DNA of 64,000 nucleotides from Streptomyces sp. NBC_01142 (lineage in GTDB: Bacteria; Actinomycetota; Actinomycetes; Streptomycetales; Streptomycetaceae), in NCBI RefSeq assembly GCF_026341125.1, contig NZ_JAPEOR010000002.1:1736001-1800000 (forward strand), given 5' to 3'. A model generated the notes under the pieces. It did not search any database. It worked only from the letters and a program-made list of their open reading frames with translations, and was not told where the DNA came from. Below are positions 1-9,133 of this stretch, piece after piece (positions within the stretch are counted from its first letter, which is position 1; every line of letters starts with the position of its first letter). Made by a program: the position numbers and the translations under genes.

Positions 1-391
1 CCTCCAGGGGACGCTCCGTCAGATTCGGTTCCCCCTTCACCACCCGGCGGAATGCCGACGTTCCCCGCGACAGGTCGTGTCCCACCGCCACCGCTTCGAT
101 GTCCACGAATGTTCTGCGCTGCCCGTCCCGCTCCTCCTCGCGCACCTTCAGTCTCCCGTGTACGAGAAGAGGTTCACCGACGGAGACCGAGCCTGCCAGA
201 TTCATGGCCAGCGCCCGCCGGGCGAAGACCGTGTAGAAGTTGGTGTGTCCGTCCGACCAGCTCCCGCTCTGCCGGTCCCACCGACGCGGCGTCACCGCAA
301 ATCGGAATCGCGCCACCCCTCCTGTCGCCGATTCCCGGTACTCCACATTCGTGGCGACATTGCCCACCACCGTCACCATCGTGTCGTTCAT
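1..391 (-). CDS. ssb: Single-stranded DNA-binding protein (3' end beyond window)
   Basis: The frame starts at ATG 391 (MNDTMVTVVGNVATNVEYR) and stays open to the window edge, giving about 130 residues of an OB-fold SSB. Family features visible are the early VGN strand, FRFAVTPRRWDRQSGSW, the TNFYTVFARR region and VHGRLKVREEERDGQRRTFVDIEA. This reads like the shorter paralogous Ssb of streptomycetes rather than a protein with the long acidic DDDIPF tail, but the C-terminus is outside the window so that cannot be judged. It lies 181 bp downstream of two GTPase genes on the same strand. It should bind ssDNA during replication, recombination or uptake. Confidence 0.85.
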   Translation of the reverse strand, partial: MNDTMVTVVGNVATNVEYRESATGGVARFRFAVTPRRWDRQSGSWSDGHTNFYTVFARRALAMNLAGSVSVGEPLLVHGRLKVREEERDGQRRTFVDIEAVAVGHDLSRGTSAFRRVVKGEPNLTERPLE

Positions 392-572
392 GACGGCACA
401 CCTCCCCGTCCGGTTGCATTGACCGGCCGCTACCGACCGGTCTCCATGCTGGACCGGACGGGAAGTTCCCGCCGACGCCTGTGGACCACCGCGCTTCTGT
501 GGACAACTCCGCCACCCGAAAGGGCACCCCGGGCCGGACACTCCGGGCGGCTCCCGCCCGCCCCCCTCTCCG

Positions 573-2384
573 TCACCTGACGCGCGCTCTCGCCGCCACG
601 CCGGACCCCACGCCCGTCCCCCCCGTCCCCGGCCCGGAACCCGACTCCGAACCCGACCCCGACACGGTCGCGTACTGCTCCCGCACCTCCCGGTACCGGA
701 GCAGCTCCGCCGCCACCGGATCGAGCACCCTCGCCCGCCCGCACCCCGCGGCCGCCTCCTGCAGCCGGCGCTGCGCGTCCTGCCCGTACCGCCGCGCGGG
801 CCCGCGTGCGGCCGCCGCGCACGCCCACTCCACCAGCGGCCCGCCCACGATCCCGGCGAGCATCACCAGCACCGGCGCCAGCAGCCCCGGCTCCAGCACG
901 CCGACGATCTGGCCCACCAGCCACAGCCCGCCGTAGATCTGCAGCAGCGTCATCGACGCCTGCGCGAGTACCGCGGCCGGCCACCACGCGGGCCGCAGCG
1001 GCCGCCGGCCCCGGACATCCACCTCGCGCACCGCCAGCTCGTCCAGCGCCTCCGGCAGCCCCTCGGCCCCGCGCACCGCCGCCTCGCGCACCGCCGTTGC
1101 CCACGGCGCGGGCAGCCCCTGCGCCGCCTCGTCCGCGACCGTACGCACCGCCTGCTCGACCCGCTGCCGTGCCGTGAGTTCCTCCTCGACCGGCACCGTG
1201 GCCTCGGGCAGCCGGCCCCCCGGCATCCGGGTGCGCTCGTACCAGCGCCACAGCCGCAGCCAGGGCGTCCCGCACGCCCGTCCCGCATTCCTGGTCCACT
1301 CGCGCTCCGCCGCCTCGCCGGCCGCCGCCGCGCCGACCGCCTCCGCCAGCCGTGCCGAGAAGTCCTCGCGCGACCGCTCGCCGAGACCGGTACGCCCGTC
1401 GGCGACGTACACCGAGCGGAGCTTCGTCGCGGCCGCATCCACATCGGCGGACAGCCGGCGCGCAGCGGCGTTGCGGTCCTGCACGAACTTGCCGATGAGG
1501 TCCCGCAGTTCACCGACTCCCTCTCCGGTGAGCGCGGAGAGCGCGAGTACCGTGGCGCCCGGCTCGCCGTGTTCGCCGAGCGCCATGCCGTCCTCGTCGA
1601 GGAGCCGGCGCAGATCGTCGAGCACCAGGTCGGCGGCCTCGCCCGGCAGCCGGTCCACCTGGTTGAGCACCACGAAGGTGATCTCCGCATGCCCGGCGAG
1701 CGGCCGCAGATACCGCTCGTGCAGGGCGGCGTCCGCGTACTTCTCCGGGTCGACGACCCAGATCACCGCATCGACCAGTGCCAGCACCCGGTCCACCTGC
1801 TCCCGGTGCCTGACCACCGCCGAATCGTGGTCGGGCAGATCGACCAGGACGAGTCCGAACAGTTCCTCGTCGCCTCCCGCCAGCGGCCGGCGCCGCAGCC
1901 GGGGCGGGATGGCAAGCCGGTCCAGGAGCCCGGCCGAACCGTCGGACCAGGTGCAGGCGATGGGCGCTGAGGTGGTGGGCCTGCGCAGTCCGGTCTCCGA
2001 GATCGGCACCTGGGCCAGCGCGTTGAACAGCGCCGACTTCCCACTCCCGGTCGCTCCCGCGATGGCGACGACGGTGTGCCGGGCGGAGAGCCGCTGCCGG
2101 GCGGCGGCCTCGTCGAGGACCCGGCCGGCCTCGGCGAGGGTCTTCCCGTCCAGCCGGGTCTGTGACAGCCCGATCAGCTCGCGCAGGGCGTCGAGCCGTA
2201 CCCGCAGCGGCCCGACGTAGGGCCCGCCGATCGGCAGATGCTCCTCGTCGAGGAGAGCCTCCGCGGCTTCGGCCTCCGTCTCCCCGTCCTCGTCCGGCTC
2301 CGCCGCGCGCCGGGCGATCAGCCCGTCGTCCCAGCGGTCGCCGGTCTCGTTCTCGTCGTCAGTGATGGCGGTCACCGCGGTCAC
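573..2384 (-). CDS. YfjP/dynamin-like membrane GTPase
   Basis: 603 residues. A P-loop GATGSGKS lies at 110-117, a DLPDHDS switch-II-like motif near 183 and a NQVD specificity motif near 241. This order is typical of TRAFAC GTPases of the YfjP/dynamin-like group. A hydrophobic region around residues 468-535 (paired helices) suggests membrane attachment near the C-terminus. The N-terminal 50 residues are acidic and probably disordered. The GTG start at 2384 overlaps the stop of the upstream GTPase gene by 4 bp (GTGA) with AAGGAG just upstream, so the two are translationally coupled and probably act as a pair. Known relatives are linked to membrane remodelling or stress, but the specific role here is unknown. 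Confidence 0.8.
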   Translation of the reverse strand: MTAVTAITDDENETGDRWDDGLIARRAAEPDEDGETEAEAAEALLDEEHLPIGGPYVGPLRVRLDALRELIGLSQTRLDGKTLAEAGRVLDEAAARQRLSARHTVVAIAGATGSGKSALFNALAQVPISETGLRRPTTSAPIACTWSDGSAGLLDRLAIPPRLRRRPLAGGDEELFGLVLVDLPDHDSAVVRHREQVDRVLALVDAVIWVVDPEKYADAALHERYLRPLAGHAEITFVVLNQVDRLPGEAADLVLDDLRRLLDEDGMALGEHGEPGATVLALSALTGEGVGELRDLIGKFVQDRNAAARRLSADVDAAATKLRSVYVADGRTGLGERSREDFSARLAEAVGAAAAGEAAEREWTRNAGRACGTPWLRLWRWYERTRMPGGRLPEATVPVEEELTARQRVEQAVRTVADEAAQGLPAPWATAVREAAVRGAEGLPEALDELAVREVDVRGRRPLRPAWWPAAVLAQASMTLLQIYGGLWLVGQIVGVLEPGLLAPVLVMLAGIVGGPLVEWACAAAARGPARRYGQDAQRRLQEAAAGCGRARVLDPVAAELLRYREVREQYATVSGSGSESGSGPGTGGTGVGSGVAARARVR

Positions 2385-3991
2385 CTCTCCTTCTGCAGTA
2401 CGGACAGCGCGGCGATCAGTTCTGCCTGCGGCTCAGGGCTCACTTCGAGTGCGTCCAGCGGCGCGAGACGCCGGTCCCGTTCGCTGTGCAGTACGCGATC
2501 GATGTGCGCCGCCACCAGCTCGCCGCCCTTGTCGCGCAGCCGCAGCGCGCCCTGGGCCCCGATCAGCTCGGCGAGCCGCTCCCCCGCGGTGCGGGCCCGG
2601 CGCCCGCCGAACAGCGCCGCAGCGAGCAGCGCGGCCACCGTCTCGGGGTCGGGCGCGACGGTCCGCTCCAGCCGGCGCACCTCTTCCTCGGCGAGCTCCT
2701 CCACCTCCCGTCGCCATCGGCGTACGGCGATCCCGATCCGCTCCACCGACTCCAGGTCGACGCGGCCCTGAACGGCGACCGCCGCAGCGGCCGGCTCGCG
2801 CCGCCACGCCTCCAGTACGTGCTCGTCGGCGGCGGCGACGGCACACTGCAGCAGCGCGGAGAGGCTGGCGACCAAGGAGTCGAGGAGCTCGCCCGCGGAG
2901 CTGAAGCGGGGGTAGCCGCGCCACCGGGTCCGTGCGTCCCCGGAGAGCACTGCGCCGGCGCGCAGCCTGCCGCGGACCCGCGCGCGCTCCGTCTCGTACG
3001 CCTCATCGACCGCCCCCGTGAGCCGTACGGCCGCCGCGTACTGCCCGGCCACCGCGCTCGCGAGCTCGGGCATCCGCGCATTGAGCGAATCGATCACACC
3101 CGCTGCCGTACGGGCCAGTGCCTGCTGCCTGGCCGCCGGGTCCTGCGCCCGGTGGGCCAGCCAGTTGAACAGCGGCGCGACGGCACTGTTGGGCAGCAGC
3201 CCGTTGCCGCCGCCGGCCGACTCGGGCAGCTCGGGGATCGTGAACCGCGGCACCTCGCCGAGACCGGCCTTGGTGAGCAGCGCCCCGTACTGCCGCGAGA
3301 CATCCGCGAGGACCTGGTGCGGCACCCGGTCCAGCACGGTGACCAACGTGGCGTCGTACTCCTTGGCCGTACGGAGCAGATGCCATGGCACTGCGTCGGC
3401 GTAGCGCGAGGCGGTCGTCACCATCACCCACACATCGGCGGCGCAGATCAACTCGGCGGCCAGCAGCCGGTTCTCGACGACCAGCGAGTCGATGTCGGGG
3501 GCGTCGAGGAGGGCGAGTCCGCGGGGCAGGGCGGCGGCGGTCTCGACCCGCAGCGAGTTCTCCTCGGCGGCATCGCCCGCGCCCTCGTGCACCCCCTCCG
3601 TCTCTTCCTGCTGCGGCAGCCATACGCGGCTGAGGTGGGGCAGCACCCGCATCCCCGCGAACCAGTGGTGGTCGTCGGGGTGGCACACCAGCACGGGCGT
3701 GCGCGTGGTGGGCCGCAGCACCCCCGCGTCACTGACCCTCCGCCCCACAAGGGAGTTGACGAGCGTCGACTTTCCGGCTCCGGTGGATCCGCCGACGACC
3801 GCGAGGAGTGGAGCTTCGGGCTCTTTGAGCCGAGGCACGAGGTAGTCGTCGAGCTGCGCCAGCAGCTCGACGCGCGTCTGCCGGGCGCGTGGGGCACCAG
3901 GAAGGGGAAGAGGGAGACGCACGGCGGCGACACGGTCGCGCAGGGCGGAAAGTGCATCGATGAGCTGAGGCCGTGCATCCAAGGTCACCAC
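2381..3991 (-). CDS. Dynamin-like GTPase, partner of downstream GTPase
   Basis: About 536 residues if started at GTG 3991; a second in-frame GTG follows at 3988, and the open frame extends to 4108 without clear coding character. A P-loop GGSTGAGKS lies at 67-75, a conserved RPTTRTP threonine (switch I) follows, then DAPDIDS and TVLDRVP. Unlike the partner, I see no strong membrane helix. The long C-terminal half is helical and rich in charged residues, as in dynamin-type stalks. Gene order (this gene, second GTPase, ssb) suggests one transcript. Paired bacterial dynamin-like proteins often work as hetero-oligomers; that is a family-level expectation, not seen here. The start is uncertain because no clear ribosome site precedes either GTG. 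Confidence 0.75.
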   Translation of the reverse strand: MVTLDARPQLIDALSALRDRVAAVRLPLPLPGAPRARQTRVELLAQLDDYLVPRLKEPEAPLLAVVGGSTGAGKSTLVNSLVGRRVSDAGVLRPTTRTPVLVCHPDDHHWFAGMRVLPHLSRVWLPQQEETEGVHEGAGDAAEENSLRVETAAALPRGLALLDAPDIDSLVVENRLLAAELICAADVWVMVTTASRYADAVPWHLLRTAKEYDATLVTVLDRVPHQVLADVSRQYGALLTKAGLGEVPRFTIPELPESAGGGNGLLPNSAVAPLFNWLAHRAQDPAARQQALARTAAGVIDSLNARMPELASAVAGQYAAAVRLTGAVDEAYETERARVRGRLRAGAVLSGDARTRWRGYPRFSSAGELLDSLVASLSALLQCAVAAADEHVLEAWRREPAAAAVAVQGRVDLESVERIGIAVRRWRREVEELAEEEVRRLERTVAPDPETVAALLAAALFGGRRARTAGERLAELIGAQGALRLRDKGGELVAAHIDRVLHSERDRRLAPLDALEVSPEPQAELIAALSVLQKER

Positions 3992-4298
3992 ATGCGAAGA
4001 ATGCCCAACTTTGGCGGCTTTTTGAAGCGTATGGGTATCTCTGCGCGCCGACCCGAGAGACGGGACAGACGGGATGAGTGGGGCGCAGGCATAACGAGTG
4101 CACAACACCCGGGACGCGAGACGTCAAAAGCGGTGCAGGAATCGCACCTGCCTGCGATTATCGGTTCGCTTCACCGAACCTCCACATCGTGCCACGCAGG
4201 TGAAGCAACCGGGTCAAGGCGATCGGAGCCCTATCCTTGAGCCCGGCAAGGTCACGGGCCGCCCGATCAGGGCTCCGGGCCACCGAGGCCACCATCCG

Positions 4299-4371
4299 GC
4301 CCCCGTAGCTCAGTGGATAGAGCAGGCGCCTTCTAAGCGCTTGGCCGCAGGTTCGAGTCCTGCCGGGGGCG
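4299..4371 (+). tRNA. tRNA-Arg (anticodon TCT)
   Basis: Acceptor stem GCCCCCG (4299-4305) pairs with CGGGGGC (4364-4370). The anticodon stem GGCGC/GCGCT encloses the loop CTTCTAA, giving anticodon TCT. The T arm GCAGG-TTCGAGT-CCTGC is canonical. CCA is not encoded. Its 3' half (4326-4373) has a degenerate copy at 5512-5559, which makes this gene the probable integration site of a decayed element. Confidence 0.95.
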
Positions 4372-4391
4372 CACATACTGCGAGGCCGATC

Positions 4392-4417
4392 GGCCCTCCT
4401 CACGGGAGGGCCTTTTT
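4392..4417 (+). terminator. Rho-independent terminator after tRNA-Arg
   Basis: GGCCCTCC and the matching GGGAGGGCC form a stem around a TCAC loop, followed directly by TTTTT. It sits 20 bp after the tRNA and should end its transcript. Confidence 0.85.
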
Positions 4418-4482
4418 GCTGGTCAGGGAAGTGTAGCGAGGCGGCGGTAGCAGACGCGTAAGCACCGGACCGCTCTCAGTGA

Positions 4483-4858
4483 TCACGAGGGGCGGCCCGG
4501 TGCCGCCCGGCTGCCACCGGGTTCCTGCGGGTGGCCCTGTCGCATACCTGTCGACGTTTCGCGGGGCGGTTCAGCGATCCTCCGCCAGGTCGGGGGAGCT
4601 CCCCCCGCCTCGGTCCACCTCTGGTGATCCTTGGGCAGACCAGAGATGCATCGGGCGTACGTGGCGAGCAGGACCGGCACGCTTGCCCGCCCATTTGGCG
4701 GCTTGTGCCGGCGGGATCCCCGCGTTGCGCCACGCCGTCAGGCAAGTGTCCCGCAGGTCGTACACGCGCTTGCCGAGCGGCGGGGCGAATTCCTCGGACG
4801 TCAGGGTTTCCTGTCGAGCATGCCGCCAGGCGCGCCGGAAGGCCGAGCCGGAGAACAT
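4483..4858 (-). pseudogene. Tyrosine recombinase/integrase C-terminal remnant, frameshifted
   Basis: Reading leftward from about 4858, one frame encodes VYDLRDTCLTAWRNAG and PPAQAAKWAG, the box-II region of actinobacterial element integrases (usually LRHxxxxxW...G.P..QVAEWAG). The homology then jumps frame to VLLATYARCISGLP, the stretch with the nucleophile tyrosine. The His of RxxH is replaced by Asp. The N-terminal two thirds are absent. This is a dead integrase fragment beside tRNA-Arg, consistent with a degraded integrative element. Confidence 0.75.
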
Positions 4859-4995
4859 GTTCGTTTGCCCTCCGGGGAGAGGAGGTCACCGGGCTTCAGC
4901 CCTGACCTGAGTGGCGCGGCAGCCACGGACGGGTCTTCGGCACCCGAGCCGTGGGCGCGCGGAATGCGAACCCGACTGCCGATGTTGTCGGATGG

Positions 4996-5400
4996 GTGAG
5001 CGATTCGTCCCCTCATGCCGCTTTGCCCCCGGTCGAGCGTGAGTCCGTCCGCCAGCGGCTGGCGGCCGAGAGTGCCGGCACGAGCGCGCAGATCGCGGCA
5101 TTGAGCCGTGAATTCGACGGGATCGTCGAGGCGAATGCCCTGGTGGCGATCGATGACGAGCACGACCCGGAGGGGGCGAGCACCGCCTTCGAGCGGGCCC
5201 ATGTCGCCGCGTTGCTGGCACAGGCGCGCGACCACCTGGCCGAGCTGGACCGGGCGCTGGAACGGCTGGAGCGAGGCGACTACGGGCGGTGCAAGGGGTG
5301 CGGCGAGCCGATCCCGGCGGAGCGTCTGGAGGTGCGCCCGGCGGCGAGCACCTGCGTGCGCTGTGCCGCGGCCGGCCCCCGCCGACCGGGGCGGGCTTAG
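4996..5400 (+). CDS. TraR/DksA-family C4 zinc-finger protein
   Basis: 134 residues from GTG 4996; the open frame begins at 4951 but the in-frame upstream part lacks coding character. The N-terminal half is a charged helical hairpin. The C-terminus holds a C4 zinc finger, CKGCGEPIPAERLEVRP followed by TCVRC, typical of the DksA/TraR family. Family members bind in the RNA polymerase secondary channel; TraR types are often element-borne. It lies between tRNA-Arg and the degenerate copy of its 3' half, so it may have been cargo of the lost element, although similar genes are also chromosomal in streptomycetes. Confidence 0.75.
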   Translation: MSDSSPHAALPPVERESVRQRLAAESAGTSAQIAALSREFDGIVEANALVAIDDEHDPEGASTAFERAHVAALLAQARDHLAELDRALERLERGDYGRCKGCGEPIPAERLEVRPAASTCVRCAAAGPRRPGRA

Positions 5401-5511
5401 GGGCGCACCGGCGGCGCAGGAACGCGGGAAACGCGGCAACGCCCAATGGGACACGCTCGGCACCTGGCAGCCACGTGGAACGCAAGCCGTGCCTGTCGGA
5501 TGCGTGTCGAA

Positions 5512-5559
5512 GCGCCTTCCAACCCCTTGGCGGCAGGTGCGAGTCCTACCAAGGGCGCC
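5512..5559 (+). repeat. Degenerate copy of tRNA-Arg 3' half (att-like repeat)
   Basis: 48 bases match tRNA-Arg positions 4326-4373 at 39 of 48 sites without gaps, in the same orientation. The match covers the anticodon arm, the variable region and the T arm. No 5' half of a tRNA precedes it, so it is not a functional tRNA. Together with the integrase remnant at 4483-4858 it looks like the far attachment site of an old insertion. Confidence 0.6.
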
Positions 5560-5653
5560 CTTCCCGCACGATGATCTGCCCTCCCCCGCGGACGGCCTTC
5601 CCTGCACGTCAGTGGCGACGGGGCGACAAACCGCGGCACCCGGCAGCCGGCAG

Positions 5654-5689
5654 CCGGAGCGCCCCCGGTCGGTCGCGGGGGCGCTCCGG
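5654..5689. terminator. Strong GC hairpin between convergent genes
   Basis: A perfect 14-bp stem (5654-5667 with 5676-5689) with an 8-base loop lies between the DksA-like gene and metK, which converge here. It has no T-run but could terminate in both directions. The rest of 5401-5774 holds the att-like repeat and no gene. Confidence 0.6.
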
Positions 5690-5774
5690 GACGGAGGGCC
5701 GGCAGGGCACTCCGGCGGGAGGCGGGGACGCGGGGGTGCGGGGAACAGCTCCGAGCCCGGTCCGGTGGCCGTCG

Positions 5775-6998
5775 CTACAGGCCCGCGGCCTTGCGCAGGG
5801 CTTCCACGCGGTCGGTGCGCTCCCAGGTGAAGTCCGGCAGCTCGCGGCCGAAGTGGCCGTACGCAGCCGTCTGCGCGTAGATCGGGCGCAGCAGGTCGAG
5901 GTCGCGGATGATCGCGGCCGGACGCAGGTCGAAGACCTCCGCGATGGCCTGCTCGATCTTGTCGACCTCCAGCGTGGCGGTGCCGAAGGTCTCCACGAAG
6001 AGTCCGACCGGCTCGGCCTTGCCGATGGCGTACGCGACCTGGACCTCGCAGCGCGAGGCCAGACCGGCCGCCACCACGTTCTTGGCGACCCAGCGCATGG
6101 CGTAGGCGGCCGAGCGGTCGACCTTGGACGGGTCCTTGCCCGAGAACGCGCCACCACCGTGGCGGGCCATGCCCCCGTACGTGTCAATAATGATCTTGCG
6201 GCCGGTCAGGCCGGCGTCACCCATCGGGCCGCCGATCTCGAAACGACCGGTCGGGTTGACCAGCAGCCGGTAGCCATCGGTGTCCAGCTTGATGCCGTCC
6301 TCGATCAGCTGCTTCAGCACGTGCTCGACAACGAACTCACGGATGTCGGGAGCCAGCAGCGAGTCCAGGTCGATGTCGGACGCGTGCTGCGAGGAGACGA
6401 CGACGGTGTCCAGACGGACCGCCTTGTCACCGTCGTACTCGATGGTGACCTGCGTCTTGCCGTCCGGACGCAGATACGGGATGGTCCCGTTCTTGCGGAC
6501 CTCCGACAGCCGGCGGGAGAGCCGGTGCGCCAGGTGGATCGGCAGCGGCATCAACTCGGGCGTCTCGTCACAGGCATAACCGAACATCAGGCCCTGGTCG
6601 CCCGCGCCCTGCTTGTCGAGCTCGTCCTCTCCCTCACCTGTGGCGGCACCCTCGACCCGCTTCTCGTACGCGGTGTCGACACCTTGCGCGATGTCCGCCG
6701 ACTGCGCGCCGATCGACACCGAGACGCCGCACGAGGCGCCGTCGAAGCCCTTCTTCGAGGAGTCGTAACCGATCTCGAGGATCTTGTCGCGCACGAGCTT
6801 GGGGATCGGGGCGTACGCCTTGGTCGTCACCTCGCCCGCGATGTGCACCAGACCGGTGGTGATCAACGTCTCCACGGCGACCCGGGAGGTCGGGTCCTCC
6901 CGCAGAAGCGCGTCGAGAATCGTGTCGCTGATCTGGTCAGCGATCTTGTCGGGGTGACCCTCGGTCACGGACTCCGAGGTGAACAGGCGGCGACTCAC
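5775..6998 (-). CDS. metK: S-adenosylmethionine synthetase
   Basis: 407 residues, full family length. It makes SAM from methionine and ATP. Visible signatures are the ATP-binding [12 protein letters not shown] near the N-terminus, [15 protein letters not shown], the P-loop-like [16 protein letters not shown] and the C-terminal DFTWERTD. The start at 6998 is preceded by AGGAGAAGTAAC. It is the last gene of a probable operon mtnB-mtnD-mtnC-mtnP-amidinotransferase-metK, after a 159-bp gap containing a strong hairpin. Placement next to a complete MTA salvage set suggests a pathway-dedicated copy in addition to the housekeeping gene expected elsewhere; that is inference, since the rest of the genome is not visible. 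Confidence 0.95.
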   Translation of the reverse strand: MSRRLFTSESVTEGHPDKIADQISDTILDALLREDPTSRVAVETLITTGLVHIAGEVTTKAYAPIPKLVRDKILEIGYDSSKKGFDGASCGVSVSIGAQSADIAQGVDTAYEKRVEGAATGEGEDELDKQGAGDQGLMFGYACDETPELMPLPIHLAHRLSRRLSEVRKNGTIPYLRPDGKTQVTIEYDGDKAVRLDTVVVSSQHASDIDLDSLLAPDIREFVVEHVLKQLIEDGIKLDTDGYRLLVNPTGRFEIGGPMGDAGLTGRKIIIDTYGGMARHGGGAFSGKDPSKVDRSAAYAMRWVAKNVVAAGLASRCEVQVAYAIGKAEPVGLFVETFGTATLEVDKIEQAIAEVFDLRPAAIIRDLDLLRPIYAQTAAYGHFGRELPDFTWERTDRVEALRKAAGL

Positions 6999-7045
6999 CG
7001 TTACTTCTCCTAAGGGTGTGGCGAATGGTGCGGCCGAAGACAGAG

Positions 7046-7089
7046 CCGCGCCCGCCTCCGCCGCCCGGAGAGGGCGGAAGCGGGCGCGG
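7046..7089 (-). promoter_or_regulatory. GC-rich hairpin in metK leader
   Basis: Between the amidinotransferase stop and the metK start, CCGCGCCCGC (7046-7055) pairs with GCGGGCGCGG (7080-7089), with further inner pairing. A directly repeated 13-mer, GGTTCGGGCTCCA, occurs at 7116-7128 and 7129-7141. The hairpin could attenuate or protect the transcript. I do not recognise a SAM-riboswitch fold in it. Confidence 0.45.
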
Positions 7090-7157
7090 ACAGGACAACT
7101 CCTGGACGGGGCCCTGGTTCGGGCTCCAGGTTCGGGCTCCAGGATGGGGCTCCTGGA

Positions 7158-8204
7158 TCAGGCGGAGTAGTCCTCCAACGTGCCCCGGCGCCTGACGTCG
7201 ACCGAGACACAGTGGAAGCCGCCGCTGAGGGTGCGTGCCTGACGCATCTTCAAGGGAGCGACCTCGATGCCGCGCTTCTCGATCTCCTGGATGAGCGGGC
7301 CCTGCTGGTCGTTGATCACCGCAAGGTCCGGCCTGACCATGATGAAGTTCATGCCCTGCCAGATGGAGGCGCGCGGGTAGGACCAGGCGTAGCCGGTGTC
7401 CCCCATCTCTGGGGCCCAGATGATGTCCCAGTTCTTGAAGACGGGCGGGATCTGGTCCTCGCGGATGCGCTCCGGGTTCAGCACGACCAGACCGGGGCGT
7501 ACGACCATGATCGTGGTGTCGATGTGGGTGCCTTCGTACGCACCACGGATGAAGTGCACGCGGTACTCGTCGCCCAGGATCTGCTGGAGCCACTGGCCGC
7601 CCAGCTCGTTCCCGCTGCACGAGACCAGATAGAGAATGTCCTTGCCGACGCGCATGACATTGGCGGCGTCGAAGACCGGTTCAAGGTTCGCGAGCGGCAG
7701 GCCGGACTCGGGGCGGACGTGGTAGGTGTCGTCCAGCAGGCGCGGCTTGGGCGCCGAGATCCACTTGGCGCCGCTCTTGAAGTAGTCGAGAAGAATCTCC
7801 TTGTACGCGAACGGCTCGAAGAACCGGGAGCGCAGCGCCATGGGAGTCTCGATAATGGTCTGCCCGATCGGCAGGATCACATCGCGGGGGCAGTAGTTGT
7901 ACTCCCCGTCGGTCGACCAGTCGGGCGTGCCGAAGGACTTGGCGTGGTCCGTGATCGCCGGGCGGCGCACGGTCACGCCCTCGCCCTTGAGCAGATCGAC
8001 GAAGGCTTCGAGGTCCTCATGCGCCTCGGTGACGACCTGCTGGTCGTAGGGACCTGTGGGTATCTCCTCCTGGGAGGCGTGGTTCTCGCAGTAGTCCAGC
8101 GCGAACAGTCCGGGATCCGGCGAGGGCACCCGGGCGTTCTCCGCGACTCCGACGATCATCTCTTCCAGCGGGTCCCACTCGTTGTGCGCGTTCACCAGTG
8201 ACAT
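7158..8204 (-). CDS. Arginine-dependent amidinotransferase
   Basis: 348 residues of the glycine/inosamine amidinotransferase (AGAT, StrB1) family, which moves an amidino group from arginine to an amine. The catalytic triad is readable: Asp in VFDAANVMR, His in YEGTHIDT and the nucleophile Cys near residue 332 in SGGFHCVSVDV. The N-terminal MSLVNAHNEWDPLEEMIVG is typical of the family's first blade. It sits in the salvage operon between mtnP (104 bp upstream) and metK. The acceptor is unknown; the neighbours suggest a SAM- or amino-acid-derived amine in a guanidino natural product. Glycine as acceptor cannot be excluded. Confidence 0.9.
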   Translation of the reverse strand: MSLVNAHNEWDPLEEMIVGVAENARVPSPDPGLFALDYCENHASQEEIPTGPYDQQVVTEAHEDLEAFVDLLKGEGVTVRRPAITDHAKSFGTPDWSTDGEYNYCPRDVILPIGQTIIETPMALRSRFFEPFAYKEILLDYFKSGAKWISAPKPRLLDDTYHVRPESGLPLANLEPVFDAANVMRVGKDILYLVSCSGNELGGQWLQQILGDEYRVHFIRGAYEGTHIDTTIMVVRPGLVVLNPERIREDQIPPVFKNWDIIWAPEMGDTGYAWSYPRASIWQGMNFIMVRPDLAVINDQQGPLIQEIEKRGIEVAPLKMRQARTLSGGFHCVSVDVRRRGTLEDYSA

Positions 8205-8215
8205 GGGTGTTCCAG

Positions 8216-8308
8216 CCCTCTCGGTCGGTACGGCAACGTCTCAGTCGGTACGGCGGTACGGCGGCACAGCAGCCGCAGCGGCGGCAACAGCGGCAGCGGC
8301 AGCGGCGC
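8216..8308. repeat. Low-complexity spacer with short repeats
   Basis: The gap between mtnP and the amidinotransferase has repeated GTCGGTACGGC units (8223 onward) followed by a GCAGCGGCG/CAGCGG-rich run. It has no gene. It may be replication slippage material. Confidence 0.6.
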
Positions 8309-9133
8309 TCAGTTCGGCAGTTCGATGGGCAGCGTGAGCCCTTCGTGGGCCTGTGTGCAGGCGCAGTCCCGGTTGCCGGGCAGGGAACCGATCACATGCA
8401 GCAGAAGCTTCCGGAGCTTTTCGATGTTCTTCCCGAAGGCCTCGAAGACCTCGGCCTGGCTCACTCCCTGGCCGGCCTCCGCGCCCGCGTCCAGATCGGT
8501 GACCAGCGCGATGGCGGTGTAGCACAGGGCGAGTTCACGGGCGAGGACCGCTTCCGGGTGCCCGGTCATGTTGACGATCGGCCAGCCCTGGCGGGCGTAT
8601 GAGCGGGACTCGGCGCGCGTGGAGAAGCGCGGTCCCTCGATGACCACCATCGCTCCGCCGTCGATCACATCCGTCACACCGCTGTCCGCCGCGGTCTTGA
8701 GCACCGTCTCCCGGCCGGCCGCGCAGTACGGGTCGGCGAAGGGGACATGGACAGCCCCCTTGTCGAAGTACGTCTGGATCCGCCCCTGCGTACGGTCCAC
8801 CAGCTGGTCCGGGACCAGGATCCGGCCGGGCCCGTAGTCGGGACGCAGAGACCCGACGGCGCAGGGGGCCAGCACCTGCCGGACGCCGACCGAGCGCAGC
8901 GCCCACAGGTTGGCCCGGTAGTTGATCCGATGGGGCGGCAAAGCGTGGTGGTGGCCGTGGCGCGGCAGGAAGGCGACGGAGCGTCCTGCCACCTCGGCGA
9001 TCATCAGAGGGCTCGAGGGGTCTCCGTACGGGGTGCTCACCGGCACCTCGCGGGCGTCCTGCACAAGGGAGTAGAACCCGCTGCCTCCGATGACGCCGAT
9101 CTCGGCCCGGACGGGTTCGGTTGCCTGGCTCAT
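8309..9133 (-). CDS. mtnP: S-methyl-5'-thioadenosine phosphorylase
   Basis: 274 residues from ATG 9133. It is a PNP/MTAP-family phosphorylase that splits MTA with phosphate into adenine and methylthioribose-1-phosphate. Motifs are GVIGGSGFYSL at the N-terminus, FLPRHGHHHALPPHRINYRAN (phosphate and ribose binding region), VIEGPRFSTRAESR and the base-binding VNMTGHPEAVLARELALCYT followed by TDLDAG. Asp at TDLDAG fits 6-aminopurine specificity. It overlaps mtnC by 4 bp (ATGA). Its two products are exactly the two substrates of the MtnA-APT fusion at 23802-25412. Confidence 0.93.
   Translation of the reverse strand: MSQATEPVRAEIGVIGGSGFYSLVQDAREVPVSTPYGDPSSPLMIAEVAGRSVAFLPRHGHHHALPPHRINYRANLWALRSVGVRQVLAPCAVGSLRPDYGPGRILVPDQLVDRTQGRIQTYFDKGAVHVPFADPYCAAGRETVLKTAADSGVTDVIDGGAMVVIEGPRFSTRAESRSYARQGWPIVNMTGHPEAVLARELALCYTAIALVTDLDAGAEAGQGVSQAEVFEAFGKNIEKLRKLLLHVIGSLPGNRDCACTQAHEGLTLPIELPN

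Noticed and set aside
430..1299. Glycine/alanine-rich frames antisense or out of frame to the GTPase gene
   Set aside because: Low-complexity composition typical of shadow frames in high-GC DNA.
5512..5559. A second tRNA gene
   Set aside because: Only a 3' half is present, with unpaired changes, and no acceptor or D arm precedes it.
6999..7157. SAM riboswitch in the metK leader
   Set aside because: The region folds as a simple GC hairpin with no recognisable SAM-I, SAM-II or SAM-IV core.
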